Of a stretch of DNA of 64,000 bases, positions 17,905 through 26,005 are shown in pieces. The translations under genes were made by a program, and so were the position numbers. The notes below the pieces were generated by a model. The model searched no databases and had not been told where the DNA came from. It saw nothing but the letters and a program-made list of their open reading frames with translations. How positions within the stretch are numbered: the stretch's first letter is position 1; each line of letters opens with the position of its first letter. This DNA is from Polyangium sp. 6x1 (GTDB taxonomy: Bacteria > Myxococcota_A > Polyangia > Polyangiales > Polyangiaceae). The stretch lies in NCBI RefSeq assembly GCF_029946515.1, contig NZ_JARZHH010000001.1, forward strand, positions 62,001 through 126,000, read 5' to 3'.

Positions 17905-18360
17905 ATGAGCCATGCCGCTTCCGAGCACACCACGACGACCCCCGGCCCCCGGACCTACAAGGGCAGCTGCGTTTGCCGCGCCGTCCGCTTCGAGGCCGAC
18001 TTCGACCCGAGCGCCGGGACGGCGAAGTGCAACTGCACGATCTGCGCGAAGACCCAGTGGTGGGGCATCATCATAAAGCCGAGCGCTTTCCGTCTGCTCG
18101 CCGGCGAGGAGGTCCTCGGCGACCACTCGCGATCGGAGGCCGGCCATGCCCGGTTCTGCAAGACGTGCGGCATCCGCGTGTTCGGGCACGGAAACCTCCC
18201 GATGCTCGGCGGCGATTACTGCACCGTGAACCTAAACTGCCTCGATGACGCGGACCTCACCGGCGTTCCGGTGATGTACATCGACGGGCTCCACGACACG
18301 TGGGCGCCGATCGGCTCCACGACGTATGTCGATCCGTTCTCCGCCGCAAAGGGGGCTTGA
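17905..18360 (+). CDS. GFA (CENP-V type) zinc-binding protein
   Basis: 151 residues. Zinc ligands follow the GFA pattern: CVCRAVRF, then CNCTICAKTQWW and FCKTCGIRVFG. The fold is that of glutathione-dependent formaldehyde-activating enzyme, but most members, including those beside WYL regulators, have no proven reaction. The TYVDPFSAAKGA end is usual. The start ATG lies 15 nt after an alternative in another frame; no strong Shine-Dalgarno. Regulated, by inference, through the operator at 17807. Confidence 0.88.
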   Translation: MSHAASEHTTTTPGPRTYKGSCVCRAVRFEADFDPSAGTAKCNCTICAKTQWWGIIIKPSAFRLLAGEEVLGDHSRSEAGHARFCKTCGIRVFGHGNLPMLGGDYCTVNLNCLDDADLTGVPVMYIDGLHDTWAPIGSTTYVDPFSAAKGA

Positions 18361-18555
18361 GCCGGAGCACGCCGCGGCTCGGCCTCGCCGCGACGATGGC
18401 GACGGCGCTCTCGGCGTGAGCGGCGCTCAGCGCCCGCCGGCAGAGCCCGCTGCACCGCTCCCTGACGGTCGCGGTACTACACCTCGCGGTTTTTCGGCAG
18501 GATGTGACCTTGAAAGGGGTGGCGCTCAGGGGCTATCGGCAGTGATGCCGTGGTG

Positions 18556-19260
18556 TCACCGCGACAGCTTCACGAACGCCGCGCCGCAGTCCTCTCGAGC
18601 CGACTCGGCGTTGTAGCGCGGGCTGTAATACAGAGTCTCGGAGAACGAGATGCAGCCGCCCACGACTCCGCTCTCCGCGCAAGGTTCGCTCGATACCTTG
18701 CCTCCCTGATCGGCGCACCGGCGCGCGGCCTCGCTCTCTTCGGTCGTGCTTCCCACGCGAAAGACGCCGCAGCGGCCCTCAATGTGACAGACTATATCGG
18801 TCCACGTCGAGGGCGTGTCGTCGCCGGGAGGCGTACGGCGGCCGGTGGCGCCGCAGTCGGTGGGATAGCCAGGTGGCTTTACCGAGGTGTAGCGGAAGGT
18901 TCGATAGCCGGCATAGGTACAAGCGTCGACGCGGCCAGCCGGCTCGCAGGCGACGCCCGCGTGGAACTCGCCGCCGAGCATGGACTTGCAATATTGCTCG
19001 CGGAGATCGGCGCGGCCCACGAAGTACTCGGTGCAATGCGCGGGAGCTCCCTCCTCGACGAGGGGCTTCATCCAGCAGGAGCCGATCACCTTGGCCGGAG
19101 AGGCGTTGGCGGCCCTGACGGGGGTGAGCGCGGCCGCGCTGGAGGCGATGGCAGGGTAAGAGGTCTCGACGACCGGAGCCGCCTCACGGACAGGCTCATT
19201 GTGCGAGCACGTGGCTGTGGCGAGCGAGGTCGCGAGCAGCGCGGCGCGTAGACGCTTCAT
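18556..19260 (-). CDS. Cys-rich lipoprotein, unknown function
   Basis: 234 residues. The ATG at 19260 opens MKRLRAALLATSLATATCSH, a lipoprotein signal with Cys18; the 45 residues available further upstream are not signal-like. The mature part contains about twelve Cys spaced through the chain (SCWMKP, HCTEYF, QYCKSM, ACEPAG, DACTYAG and so on), suggesting a disulfide-bonded extracellular domain. No family recognised. It is the second of two consecutive secreted proteins on the minus strand, 254 bp after the C-type-lectin protein gene. Confidence 0.78.
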   Translation of the reverse strand: MKRLRAALLATSLATATCSHNEPVREAAPVVETSYPAIASSAAALTPVRAANASPAKVIGSCWMKPLVEEGAPAHCTEYFVGRADLREQYCKSMLGGEFHAGVACEPAGRVDACTYAGYRTFRYTSVKPPGYPTDCGATGRRTPPGDDTPSTWTDIVCHIEGRCGVFRVGSTTEESEAARRCADQGGKVSSEPCAESGVVGGCISFSETLYYSPRYNAESAREDCGAAFVKLSR

Positions 19261-19514
19261 CGCGCGTGTCGTCGATCGGAGGGCGGGCGTCGTCAAGAGG
19301 GTACTCGGTATTTCAGGCGTAATGACGGTCCCTCCGTACCTCGAGGTACCACCGACCCCCCCAAGCTTCTCCTCTTGCACGCCGAGCGGGGGCAATGTCG
19401 AAGGCGAGGTCGTGCTCGCGGACCCTGTAACCGTATGCTGCTACTTGCCCGCCAGCTGAAGCGTGGACCCGGCGTATGTTGCTTGCGATGAGCGCGAGCG
19501 CGCGCTCGTCAGCG

Positions 19515-20216
19515 TCAATTCGGCCTGCACGCGTTGATGTTCGGGTCGAATCTGCTGCCCGCCGGGCATTGGCATCCGTACGTCGAGCCGCCCGGGGGGA
19601 TCGCGCAGGTCGAGCCGCCTCCGCAGTGGATCGGCGGCGGCCCGCCGAATTCGCAAACCCAGTCATAGCCCTGCGTGTTGGTGCACGACACGTCGTCCCA
19701 CGAGCCGTCGCTTTGGTTCATCGCCGAGCAGTCCTGGTATCCGTCCTCGATTCCGTCGGAGTCATTCGGCTCTCCAGAGCTAAAGGCGGAGTACGAGAGG
19801 GGAACGCCATTGGGCATGACCCAGCCGGCGCTCGTTACCGCCTGGCCGCTGAGCTGGCGCGGGCCGAGGAACGTCCGCTGATCCACGAGCAGGCTCTTCA
19901 CCGCGCCATTCTCGGCGGAGGACATCGGGGTGGCGAGCTGGCCGCCGATCGCGGCGCAGAACGCCTTGGCGTCATTCGCGTTCGCGTCGCTCGCGGCGAA
20001 ATTGAAATACGTCTTCGGGCCGCTCGTGGTGGTCCTCTGCGGGTCCGTCGGCGTGCACGAGCCGCCCCCGATGGCTTGCTCGGCCTCGGCGGTCATTTCA
20101 TCGGCGGTCATTTCATCGGCGATCGTATCGTCAACTTCACCCATGCACCCGAGGGCGAGCGACGCGGTCGAGGCGAGCAGGATGGCGGAGAGAGCGGCAA
20201 TCGATCGGTTGTTCAT
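19515..20216 (-). CDS. Lipoprotein with C-type-lectin-like domain
   Basis: 233 residues. Signal MNNRSIAALSAILLASTASL ends at Cys24. After an acidic linker containing a 15-bp tandem duplication (ADEMT twice), residues 50-195 show the C-type lectin pattern: AFCAAIGGQLATPMSSAENG, then YQDCSAMNQSDGSWDDVSC and a closing WVCEF. The C-terminal 40 residues are Cys/Gly/Pro-rich (CGGGSTCAIPPGGSTYGCQC), like small EGF-type tails of myxobacterial surface proteins. Likely carbohydrate or protein binding at the cell surface. It is the first of two secreted-protein genes here. Confidence 0.85.
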   Translation of the reverse strand: MNNRSIAALSAILLASTASLALGCMGEVDDTIADEMTADEMTAEAEQAIGGGSCTPTDPQRTTTSGPKTYFNFAASDANANDAKAFCAAIGGQLATPMSSAENGAVKSLLVDQRTFLGPRQLSGQAVTSAGWVMPNGVPLSYSAFSSGEPNDSDGIEDGYQDCSAMNQSDGSWDDVSCTNTQGYDWVCEFGGPPPIHCGGGSTCAIPPGGSTYGCQCPAGSRFDPNINACRPN

Positions 20217-20372
20217 GACAGGCTCCTTATCTTGGTGTTCGGGATCCGGACCGAATCCCGTGGCTCGGGAGGACCCAAAGCAGGACGTGTGCCACGCGGC
20301 GATTCGGCCGTGATCTGCGGGAAATCATGGGTGCTGTGGCGCGCCGATGCGGTTATCGGGGCGAGGGATGGA

Positions 20373-20403
20373 GGTTGCAGCCTCCATCCTGGAGGCTGCA
20401 GCC
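20373..20403. repeat. Strong hairpin in the 20217-20529 gap
   Basis: GGTTGCAGCCTCC and GGAGGCTGCAGCC pair with one mismatch around a 5-nt loop. There is no T-tract on either side. It lies between the start of the lectin gene and the end of the pentapeptide gene and could end the latter's transcript. I see nothing else in this gap. Confidence 0.5.
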
Positions 20404-20529
20404 CCAGCCAGCTCGGAGCGACACCCCGGCGGCGGCTCCGCGGGTCGGTCTCGTTACCCCTCGGGCACGACGTTCACCCCTGGGCGCGACGTGGTCGCTT
20501 CCCGACGACTTCCGCCACGCGGATGGGGC

Positions 20530-21063
20530 TTAGAACGCGTATACGAGCGATACTGCGCCGGACGCGACCGGCGCCGTGCTCGACGGGATGAGCGGGGATC
20601 CGCGCCCGTCCACCGCGCGGAACGTCGAATTCACGAACCTCCCCAGCGTCATCTGCGTGCCCTCGAAGCGCGTGTCTTCCACGGTCGCGCGGCGAAACCC
20701 CACCTCCACGAGGTTACACCGCGTGAAGGTCGAGCGCCGGATCGTCGCGAGCCCGAGCGCCACGAAATTCATCGCGGTCTCGACGATCGTGCAGCCGAGG
20801 AGCTCGACGTTGTTCATGTTCGCGGCGCCGAACTTCATTTTCAAAAAACGACAGTCTTCGAAGCGCGCCCCGACGAGCGTCTCGTTTCCCACGGGAAAGT
20901 GGCTGAAGCGCATCCCCTTCACCTGGATGCGGCTCGGAGAATCATCGATGCGCGCGGGGTCGAGCGTCAGCCCCACGTCATCCGGATCGCTCCTCCCGCG
21001 CTCGAGGGCCCATTGGCGGTGCTCGATCAGCCGATCATGCGTGATGACGTCTTCCCAGTTCAT
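20530..21063 (-). CDS. Pentapeptide-repeat-like protein with an outer-membrane-protein-like tail
   Basis: 177 residues from the ATG at 21063, which overlaps the stop of the HxlR gene (ATGA). Residues 40-145 form about ten imperfect five-residue repeats (ARFEDCRFLKMKFGAANMNN, STFTRCNLVEVGF, DTRFEGTQM), the right-handed quadrilateral helix fold. The last 25 residues (TAPVASGAVSLVYAF) instead resemble the final strand of a beta-barrel OMP and echo the OMP remnant at 14748, suggesting a fused tail. Coupled to the regulator upstream; function unknown. Confidence 0.72.
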   Translation of the reverse strand: MNWEDVITHDRLIEHRQWALERGRSDPDDVGLTLDPARIDDSPSRIQVKGMRFSHFPVGNETLVGARFEDCRFLKMKFGAANMNNVELLGCTIVETAMNFVALGLATIRRSTFTRCNLVEVGFRRATVEDTRFEGTQMTLGRFVNSTFRAVDGRGSPLIPSSTAPVASGAVSLVYAF

Positions 21064-21440
21064 GGATTCTTCGGCGAGCGGCGCTGCCGCTTCGGCGTCG
21101 GGCGCTTCTCGGCCCACGTGAGCAGCTCGTCGAGCGCAGGGCACAGCGACTCGCCCCAGTCGGTCAGGTGGTACTCGACCTTGGGCGGCACCTGCGCGTG
21201 GACGATGCGCGCGACGATGCCGTCCTGCTCGAGCTGCCGGAGCTGCTGGGTCAGCATTTTCTGCGAGATGCCCGGGATGGCACGCTCCAGGTCGGAGAAC
21301 CGCGGCTTCTTTCCGCCGAACAGGTGGAAGAGAATGATGAGCTTCCAACGGCCCTCGAGCATCTGAATGGCGTCCTCGATGCCGCTGGCCGCCGACGCGG
21401 GGGTGTGATGGTCATGCTTACCCAAAGGTATGTACCCCAC
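21060..21440 (-). CDS. HxlR-family transcriptional regulator
   Basis: 126 residues, the family's usual size. The winged helix is clear: IEDAIQMLEGRWKLIILFHL, FSDLERAIPGISQKMLTQQL, RQLEQDGIVARIVHAQVPPK and the wing VEYHLTDWGESLCPALDEL. GTG at 21440 is the longest start; TTG at 21425 is possible. It is divergent from the NTF2-like/SDR pair 50 bp away and coupled to the pentapeptide gene. HxlR proteins typically repress or activate a divergent redox or detoxification operon, fitting the SDR here. Confidence 0.9.
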   Translation of the reverse strand: MGYIPLGKHDHHTPASAASGIEDAIQMLEGRWKLIILFHLFGGKKPRFSDLERAIPGISQKMLTQQLRQLEQDGIVARIVHAQVPPKVEYHLTDWGESLCPALDELLTWAEKRPTPKRQRRSPKNP

Positions 21441-21490
21441 TTTTTGGTGCGTTCTTGCGCAACGGAAGCCTACTCCTTAAAGAATGGGCC

Positions 21491-21835
21491 ATGCAAACGA
21501 ACTCCACGAACTCTTTCGAGCTGCCTGCGCCGATAGCAAGCTACTTCGCCAAGGAGACGACCGACGCACAGGCCGTCGCCCGGTGCTTCACCGAGGACGC
21601 CCTCGTCGTGGACGAGGGACACGAGCATCGCGGTCGCGCTGCCATCGCGAACTGGAACGCCGACGCCACAGCAAAGTTCTCGTTCACCACCGAGCTGCTC
21701 GCGGCAGAGACGGACGGCACGCGCGCCACGGTCCGCGCGAAGGTGACCGGCAACTTTCCGGGCAGCCCCATCGAGCTTCGCTTTCGCTTCACCCTCGCGG
21801 GCGCTCTGATCGCCCGGCTGGAGATCGCGCCATGA
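21491..21835 (+). CDS. SnoaL/NTF2-like protein
   Basis: 114 residues from ATG at 21491. Residues 8-35 ([35 protein letters not shown]) and the later strands ([40 protein letters not shown]) give the NTF2 cone, close to SnoaL-like domains that stand beside SDR genes in many bacteria. The stop overlaps the start of the SDR gene (ATGA), so the two are translated together under the divergent HxlR regulator. Substrate unknown. Confidence 0.86.
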   Translation: MQTNSTNSFELPAPIASYFAKETTDAQAVARCFTEDALVVDEGHEHRGRAAIANWNADATAKFSFTTELLAAETDGTRATVRAKVTGNFPGSPIELRFRFTLAGALIARLEIAP

Positions 21836-22611
21836 GCTTCGACCTCGAACTTCAGAACCGCCGCGCGCTCGTCACGGGCGGCACCAAGGGCGTCGGCGCG
21901 GCGGTCGTGACCGCGCTTCGCAATGCAGGGGCCCGCGTCGTCGCCATCGCTCGCTCGGTGCCGAGCGACGCGGACGGTGTGCACTACGTCGCGGCGGACG
22001 CCACCACCGCAGAAGGCTGCGCGCTCGTCGCGCGTGAGGCGCTTGCATACCTCGGCGGCGTCGACATCCTGGTGCACGTCCTCGGAGGCTCGAGTGCGCC
22101 TGCGGGCGGTTTCGCTGCGCTGGGGGAGGACGAGTGGAAGAAGGAGCTCGACCTCAACCTGATGCCTGCCGTGCGACTCGACCGCGCGCTCTTGCCGTCG
22201 ATGCTGGCGCAGGGGTCGGGCGTCATCGTGCACGTCACGTCGATTCAGCACGAATTGCCATTGCCCGAGTCGACCACCGCCTACGCGGCCGCGAAAGCAG
22301 CGCTCTCGACCTACAGCAAGGCGCTTTCGAAGGAGGTGAGTCCGAAGCGCATTCGCGTCGTGCGCGTGTCGCCGGGCTGGGTGGAGACGGAGGCGTCCGT
22401 GCGCCTCGCCGAGCGCCTCGCTGCCCAGACAGGCACGGACTACGAGGGGGGCAAGAAGATCATCATGGACTCGCTCGGCGGCATCCCGCTGGGGCGACCT
22501 GCGAAGCCGCGCGAGGTGGCGGACCTCATCGCCTTCGTCGCGTCACCACGCGCAGGCTCCATCACCGGCACGGAATACGTCATCGACGGCGGCACGGTGC
22601 CCACGGCATGA
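21832..22611 (+). CDS. Short-chain dehydrogenase/reductase
   Basis: 259 residues, classical SDR. Rossmann motif [12 protein letters not shown] (TGxxxGxG, about 14-22), the D59-type acid in AADATT, a shortened HVLGGSSAP in place of NNAG, and catalytic Ser in VTSIQ with YAAAK (Tyr and Lys about 146-150). The closing [16 protein letters not shown] is typical. GTKG with Arg after the second strand (ARSVPS) suggests NADP(H). It forms a coupled pair with the NTF2-like protein; the substrate cannot be read. Confidence 0.93.
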   Translation: MSFDLELQNRRALVTGGTKGVGAAVVTALRNAGARVVAIARSVPSDADGVHYVAADATTAEGCALVAREALAYLGGVDILVHVLGGSSAPAGGFAALGEDEWKKELDLNLMPAVRLDRALLPSMLAQGSGVIVHVTSIQHELPLPESTTAYAAAKAALSTYSKALSKEVSPKRIRVVRVSPGWVETEASVRLAERLAAQTGTDYEGGKKIIMDSLGGIPLGRPAKPREVADLIAFVASPRAGSITGTEYVIDGGTVPTA

Positions 22612-22815
22612 GTGGCAAGCCGATTCGTCGCGCCGTCACGGGCCCTGGATCTTCGTGAGAAACCCCGCCTTCCTCGGGAGGCATGAGCAGAACTCGGGCC
22701 AATGCTCGGGCGGCCGATTTTCAGGGCACGAGCCCGCGTGCTGGAATCGACGCGTCAATCACGCGCGGGTGACGCAACAGCGTCCGGCTGACCTGATCCT
22801 CCCGCATCGCGGAGG

Positions 22816-23180
22816 CGCGTGGACCTGGGCCGGGGACGCGTGGGGTTGGCTCGGGAGCGCGTGGAGTCGAGCCAGGAGCGCGTGAAGCTGACCAAGGAAC
22901 GCGTGAAGCCGACGCGGAAGCGTGATGGAGGTCACACGGCATCGCGTGAGGTTCGCGAGGGGGCGCGTGGACCCGAGCCGGGTGCACATGCGGTTCACGA
23001 GCCGGGCAGGTGGACCTCGGAGCCGAGCGGCTGGACCTGGGCGAGGGCATGCGTGGACCTCGTCCGGGAGCGCCCCAGGTTCATCGAAGGGCGCGTGGAC
23101 TTCACGCGGCAGGTGCGTGGAGCTCAGGGAGGCACGCGTGGGGTTGGAGCGAGGGCGCATGAAGTCGAGCCGGGCTCGAC
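22816..23180. repeat. Degenerate 21-bp tandem repeat (minisatellite)
   Basis: About 17 imperfect units, the first four exactly 21 bp apart and starting GCGTGGACCTGGGCC, GCGTGGGGTTGG, GCGTGGAGTCGAG, GCGTGAAGCTGACC. In one frame it reads as heptads ending RERV or KERV, on the other strand as LHALxxx heptads. No frame across it has a convincing start and family match, so I treat it as non-coding. The 22612-22815 stretch before it is blank to me. Confidence 0.7.
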
Positions 23181-23245
23181 CGCAGCTCGCGAAGAGGCGC
23201 GAGGGGCTTTGCCGTGCGCGCAGGGGCCGATGGAAACCACGACGA

Positions 23246-25003
23246 TCACAGCGTCTTGACGAGCGCCGCGCGGCCTGCGTCCACGAATGCCTCCACCCAG
23301 CCCTCGACCTCGTCGCGCGAAACACCGAGACGTGCGGCCATCGTCGCGGCGGACGCCGTGCCCCGAAGCACCGCGAGGACGGCATCTTCCCTGCGAATGA
23401 CCTCCTCCATTCTCCCCGGTGCCGCTCCTGCTGGCGCCGCCCGTCGAATGCCTGCGGGGCATCGCGCGATGGGGAGCCTTGCGGCCGGGTCGCCGAGGAG
23501 CACGTAGGCCGCGAGATCCTGTCGTTGCATCCAGAGGTTGGCACGACGCACCCGGCTCGCGTGGTCTTCCGCGAAAGCGGAGGAAAGGCTCGCGCGGTGG
23601 GCGCGCTCCTCATAGGAAATCGTGAGCTCCGTGCTCACCGAACGAAAGAATCGGACGAGCTCGTGGTGCGCGACGCCGAACCGATGCCCATGCACGAAGG
23701 CCTGGAGGATGCCCTGGAAACGTTCGGCGCGGCTCTTCGGGACGAGGCTGCCGCCCTCGATGTCGTAATCGAGAAAGCTCCAGGTCCATGCGAGCTCCAC
23801 GTGACCCACCACGCCGAGCGGCCCCTCGGGGTTCGCGAGCGCGGCCTGCGGCAGGGCCGCGACGAAGGGCGGAGCGCCTGCTTGGGGCAATGCGGCGAGC
23901 ACCTGGTCCGCTGCGTTTCCGATGACGCCGAGCTCGTGGAGCCTGCTCAGCCAAGGCAAATACGCGCTGCGCGAAGGGGTGCCCGCACCGTAACAAGCGA
24001 ACATGAACCACACGCCGCCGGGCAAAAACGGACCGCGGGCGATGTCGTTCGCCGTGAGGAGGTCCCCCGCACGACCGAGGACCATGGCGCCCTGGTGGGC
24101 GTATTGCTCCTCGAGCGATCGCCATCCCGCCCGCGGGATCCCCGCGCCGTGGCTCATGGTGAACAGCACCCCGGCGCGCGTGCGTGCCGCCTCGCGGAGC
24201 AAAACACCGGCGGCGCTCGACAGGTCGAGCGTCGTGCCCGCGGGATCCGTCGGGATCTCGACGATTTCATCGGCGTCGAACGTGCCCGCGGCCTGGCCCT
24301 GCCGCGCCATTTCGAGGCTCGGCTGCACGAGATGACGATCCCCCTCGACCATCGCCCGCGTGCCGTCCATCACCGCATGATAAAGTGTCCGCGCGCGCGG
24401 CGCCTCCATGGCGTCCGCCCAGCGGAGCGCCTTGTCGACATAGGCTTCGTATTCGCGGTCGGTCCTGAATGCGAGTCGACCGACGAACGCCTCGCCGCCG
24501 AGCATCTGCTGGAAGTCCCAGGAAATGAGCTCGGGGCCTCCGAGCAGGAGGAGATATCGAGGCCGCGCCGCCTCGCGCCGCCGGACGGCGTCGCGATACT
24601 CCGCTTGAATCCAGGCCGCGGCGGCGACGGGATCCATTCCGGGATCGACGCGGTACACGAGCGCGTCCTCCCCTTGCTCTTCCTCACGCCTTTTTCGCAG
24701 CGGCTCGAGCAGGGAGAGCAAACGGTCGCCGGCGGGGCCTTTGGGGGCGACGAGGGCCCAGCGTTGCTCGGGGAGCGCGTCCGACGGAGCGTGTACGTTG
24801 GCCAGGCGCTGCGGGGCCTCGGGAGGCGCGCTTTGCGCAGGCGCGTCGAGCGTCGCGACGAACGGGAGGCCCTCGGCGAGGACGGGGCGGTGATCGTCGG
24901 CGTGGGCGAGGAAGAGCTGGAGTTCGGTCAAGGGGCCCTCGAATCGCAACCATCGTCGTCGAGACGAGCGGAGCGCGCAACCCTCTTCGTGGCTTTCGTG
25001 CAC
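23246..25003 (-). CDS. Caspase-like (CHAT/C25-type) protein with C-terminal helix-turn-helix
   Basis: 585 residues, GTG start at 25003, 37 bp after the lipoprotein at 25041. The core (about 145-400) has the caspase-hemoglobinase order: strand YLLLLGGPELISW, His285 in LFTMSHGAGIPRAG, and Cys337 in VWFMFACYGAGTPSRS, each after a hydrophobic strand. The last 50 residues (EEVIRREDAVLAVLRGTASA, AATMAARLGVSRDEVEGWVE) form a helix-turn-helix like that in transposase or CdaR-type proteins. So a predicted peptidase carries its own DNA- or protein-binding tail. No signal peptide: cytoplasmic. It belongs to the sigma-54-controlled unit starting at 25884. Confidence 0.82.
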   Translation of the reverse strand: MHESHEEGCALRSSRRRWLRFEGPLTELQLFLAHADDHRPVLAEGLPFVATLDAPAQSAPPEAPQRLANVHAPSDALPEQRWALVAPKGPAGDRLLSLLEPLRKRREEEQGEDALVYRVDPGMDPVAAAAWIQAEYRDAVRRREAARPRYLLLLGGPELISWDFQQMLGGEAFVGRLAFRTDREYEAYVDKALRWADAMEAPRARTLYHAVMDGTRAMVEGDRHLVQPSLEMARQGQAAGTFDADEIVEIPTDPAGTTLDLSSAAGVLLREAARTRAGVLFTMSHGAGIPRAGWRSLEEQYAHQGAMVLGRAGDLLTANDIARGPFLPGGVWFMFACYGAGTPSRSAYLPWLSRLHELGVIGNAADQVLAALPQAGAPPFVAALPQAALANPEGPLGVVGHVELAWTWSFLDYDIEGGSLVPKSRAERFQGILQAFVHGHRFGVAHHELVRFFRSVSTELTISYEERAHRASLSSAFAEDHASRVRRANLWMQRQDLAAYVLLGDPAARLPIARCPAGIRRAAPAGAAPGRMEEVIRREDAVLAVLRGTASAATMAARLGVSRDEVEGWVEAFVDAGRAALVKTL

Positions 25004-25040
25004 GCCCCGAGCGCGCGAGGGCCCCCATTGGATCGATCCG

Positions 25041-25814
25041 TCAGCCGCAGAAGCCGCTCCAGGACGACATGATGCCCGGAGGCGAGACGGACGCCGCGGA
25101 CGAGCAGCTCGCGCCGTAGGTGCCGCTCTTCGTCACGCCATAGGTCCACGGGGTCGAACAGACGACGCGCGACGACGAATACGTCGGGGAGCAGCCGAAG
25201 TTCGTGCAGGCTTGCGCCGAGATCGTGAACGTCTGGCAGCCACCGGTGCACGCGACCTGCGCGAGCGCGGCCGCGCCGTAGTACCCCGCGTAGGGCGAGC
25301 TCGGGCCGGTATAAAAGGCGATGTCACACGAGACCGTCAAATTCGTACCGACCGGCGCCGCCGCGATGTTCTGCGCGGCCTCCTGGAGGTTCGCGAGCTG
25401 CGCCTGGAGCTGCTCGATCGCATCGTTCACGGCAGGATCTTCCTCCGCCTGCGAGGCGCTCCGCGCCTGGAGCTCGGAGATCTCCTTTTCGGCTTGCTCG
25501 ATCGCCCACTTGTGCCCCTCGGCGCCGGCGACGATGCGGCTTCCGCCGTCCTGCGCCCCGTTCTCCCAGACGCCCGGAGCGAGCTCCTTCCACGCCGCAT
25601 TGGGCACGAGCGAGAGCGCCTCGCCTTCCCCCGTGCGCTCGAGTCGCATTTCACTCTCCGTGGGGATGGAAAGCGCCCCGCTTTCGTCGACGAGCGCCTC
25701 CTGGACGTTGTCGGGCCCCAACGAGGCGTCCATACAGCCCGCCATCACGGCGCTGCTGGCGATCAGGGCCGCGGAGAAGAAACGAATCGCGAAGGTCGAA
25801 CGTGCATTGTTCAT
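25041..25814 (-). CDS. Lipoprotein with coiled-coil segment and Cys-rich tail
   Basis: 257 residues. MNNARSTFAIRFFSAALIAS leads to a lipobox at AGC (Cys27). Residues 100-150 are a helical Glu/Gln/Ala-rich coiled coil (KWAIEQAEKEISELQARSAS). The C-terminal 100 residues contain eight Cys and many Ser/Thr/Tyr (CTGGCQTFTISAQACTNFGC), probably disulfide-linked and surface exposed. No family recognised. It is directly downstream of the sigma-54 promoter at 25867-25884 (leader about 44 nt) and is followed by the caspase-like gene. It is therefore probably a regulated surface component of the same system. Confidence 0.82.
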   Translation of the reverse strand: MNNARSTFAIRFFSAALIASSAVMAGCMDASLGPDNVQEALVDESGALSIPTESEMRLERTGEGEALSLVPNAAWKELAPGVWENGAQDGGSRIVAGAEGHKWAIEQAEKEISELQARSASQAEEDPAVNDAIEQLQAQLANLQEAAQNIAAAPVGTNLTVSCDIAFYTGPSSPYAGYYGAAALAQVACTGGCQTFTISAQACTNFGCSPTYSSSRVVCSTPWTYGVTKSGTYGASCSSAASVSPPGIMSSWSGFCG

Positions 25815-25866
25815 GGTGGGGCTCCTTTTCTTTGCTCGGTCGCGTTTGCGGCCGCTGTCCCTCCTC

Positions 25867-25884
25867 ATTGCACCGAGCATGCCA
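25867..25884 (-). promoter_or_regulatory. Sigma-54 promoter (P1) of the 25814 gene
   Basis: Minus strand TGGCATGCTCGGTGCA: GG (25883-25882) and GC (25871-25870) exactly 10 bp apart, as sigma-54 requires, with TGGCAT for TGGCAC and GTGC for TTGC. Predicted start of transcription about 25858. Confidence 0.72.
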
Positions 25885-25924
25885 GGCCTGCCGGGCCCCC
25901 GCGCTTCCCTTTTCGGGCGAAAAG

Positions 25925-26005
25925 GGGCGTGACGCCGGGCGCTGACGCGTCAGGAGCCGGATTGGACGTCTGCCGAGGGGATTGTCGCGTCAGCGCTCGC
26001 TGACG
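25925..26005. promoter_or_regulatory. Activator sites for P1: CTGACGCGTCAG and relatives
   Basis: A perfect palindrome CTGACGCGTCAG (25942-25953) lies 65 bp upstream of the P1 -24 element. A second site, TGTCGCGTCA (25983-25992), runs into an 8-bp inverted repeat CGTCAGCG/CGCTGACG (25988-26005) and contains the stop codon of the activator gene at 25990. Confidence 0.7.

Noticed and set aside
20373..20403. Intrinsic terminator
   Set aside because: The stem is strong but no T-run follows on either strand, so it is listed only as a hairpin.
22816..23180. CRISPR array
   Set aside because: Units are contiguous 21-bp repeats with no unique spacers and no cas genes nearby.
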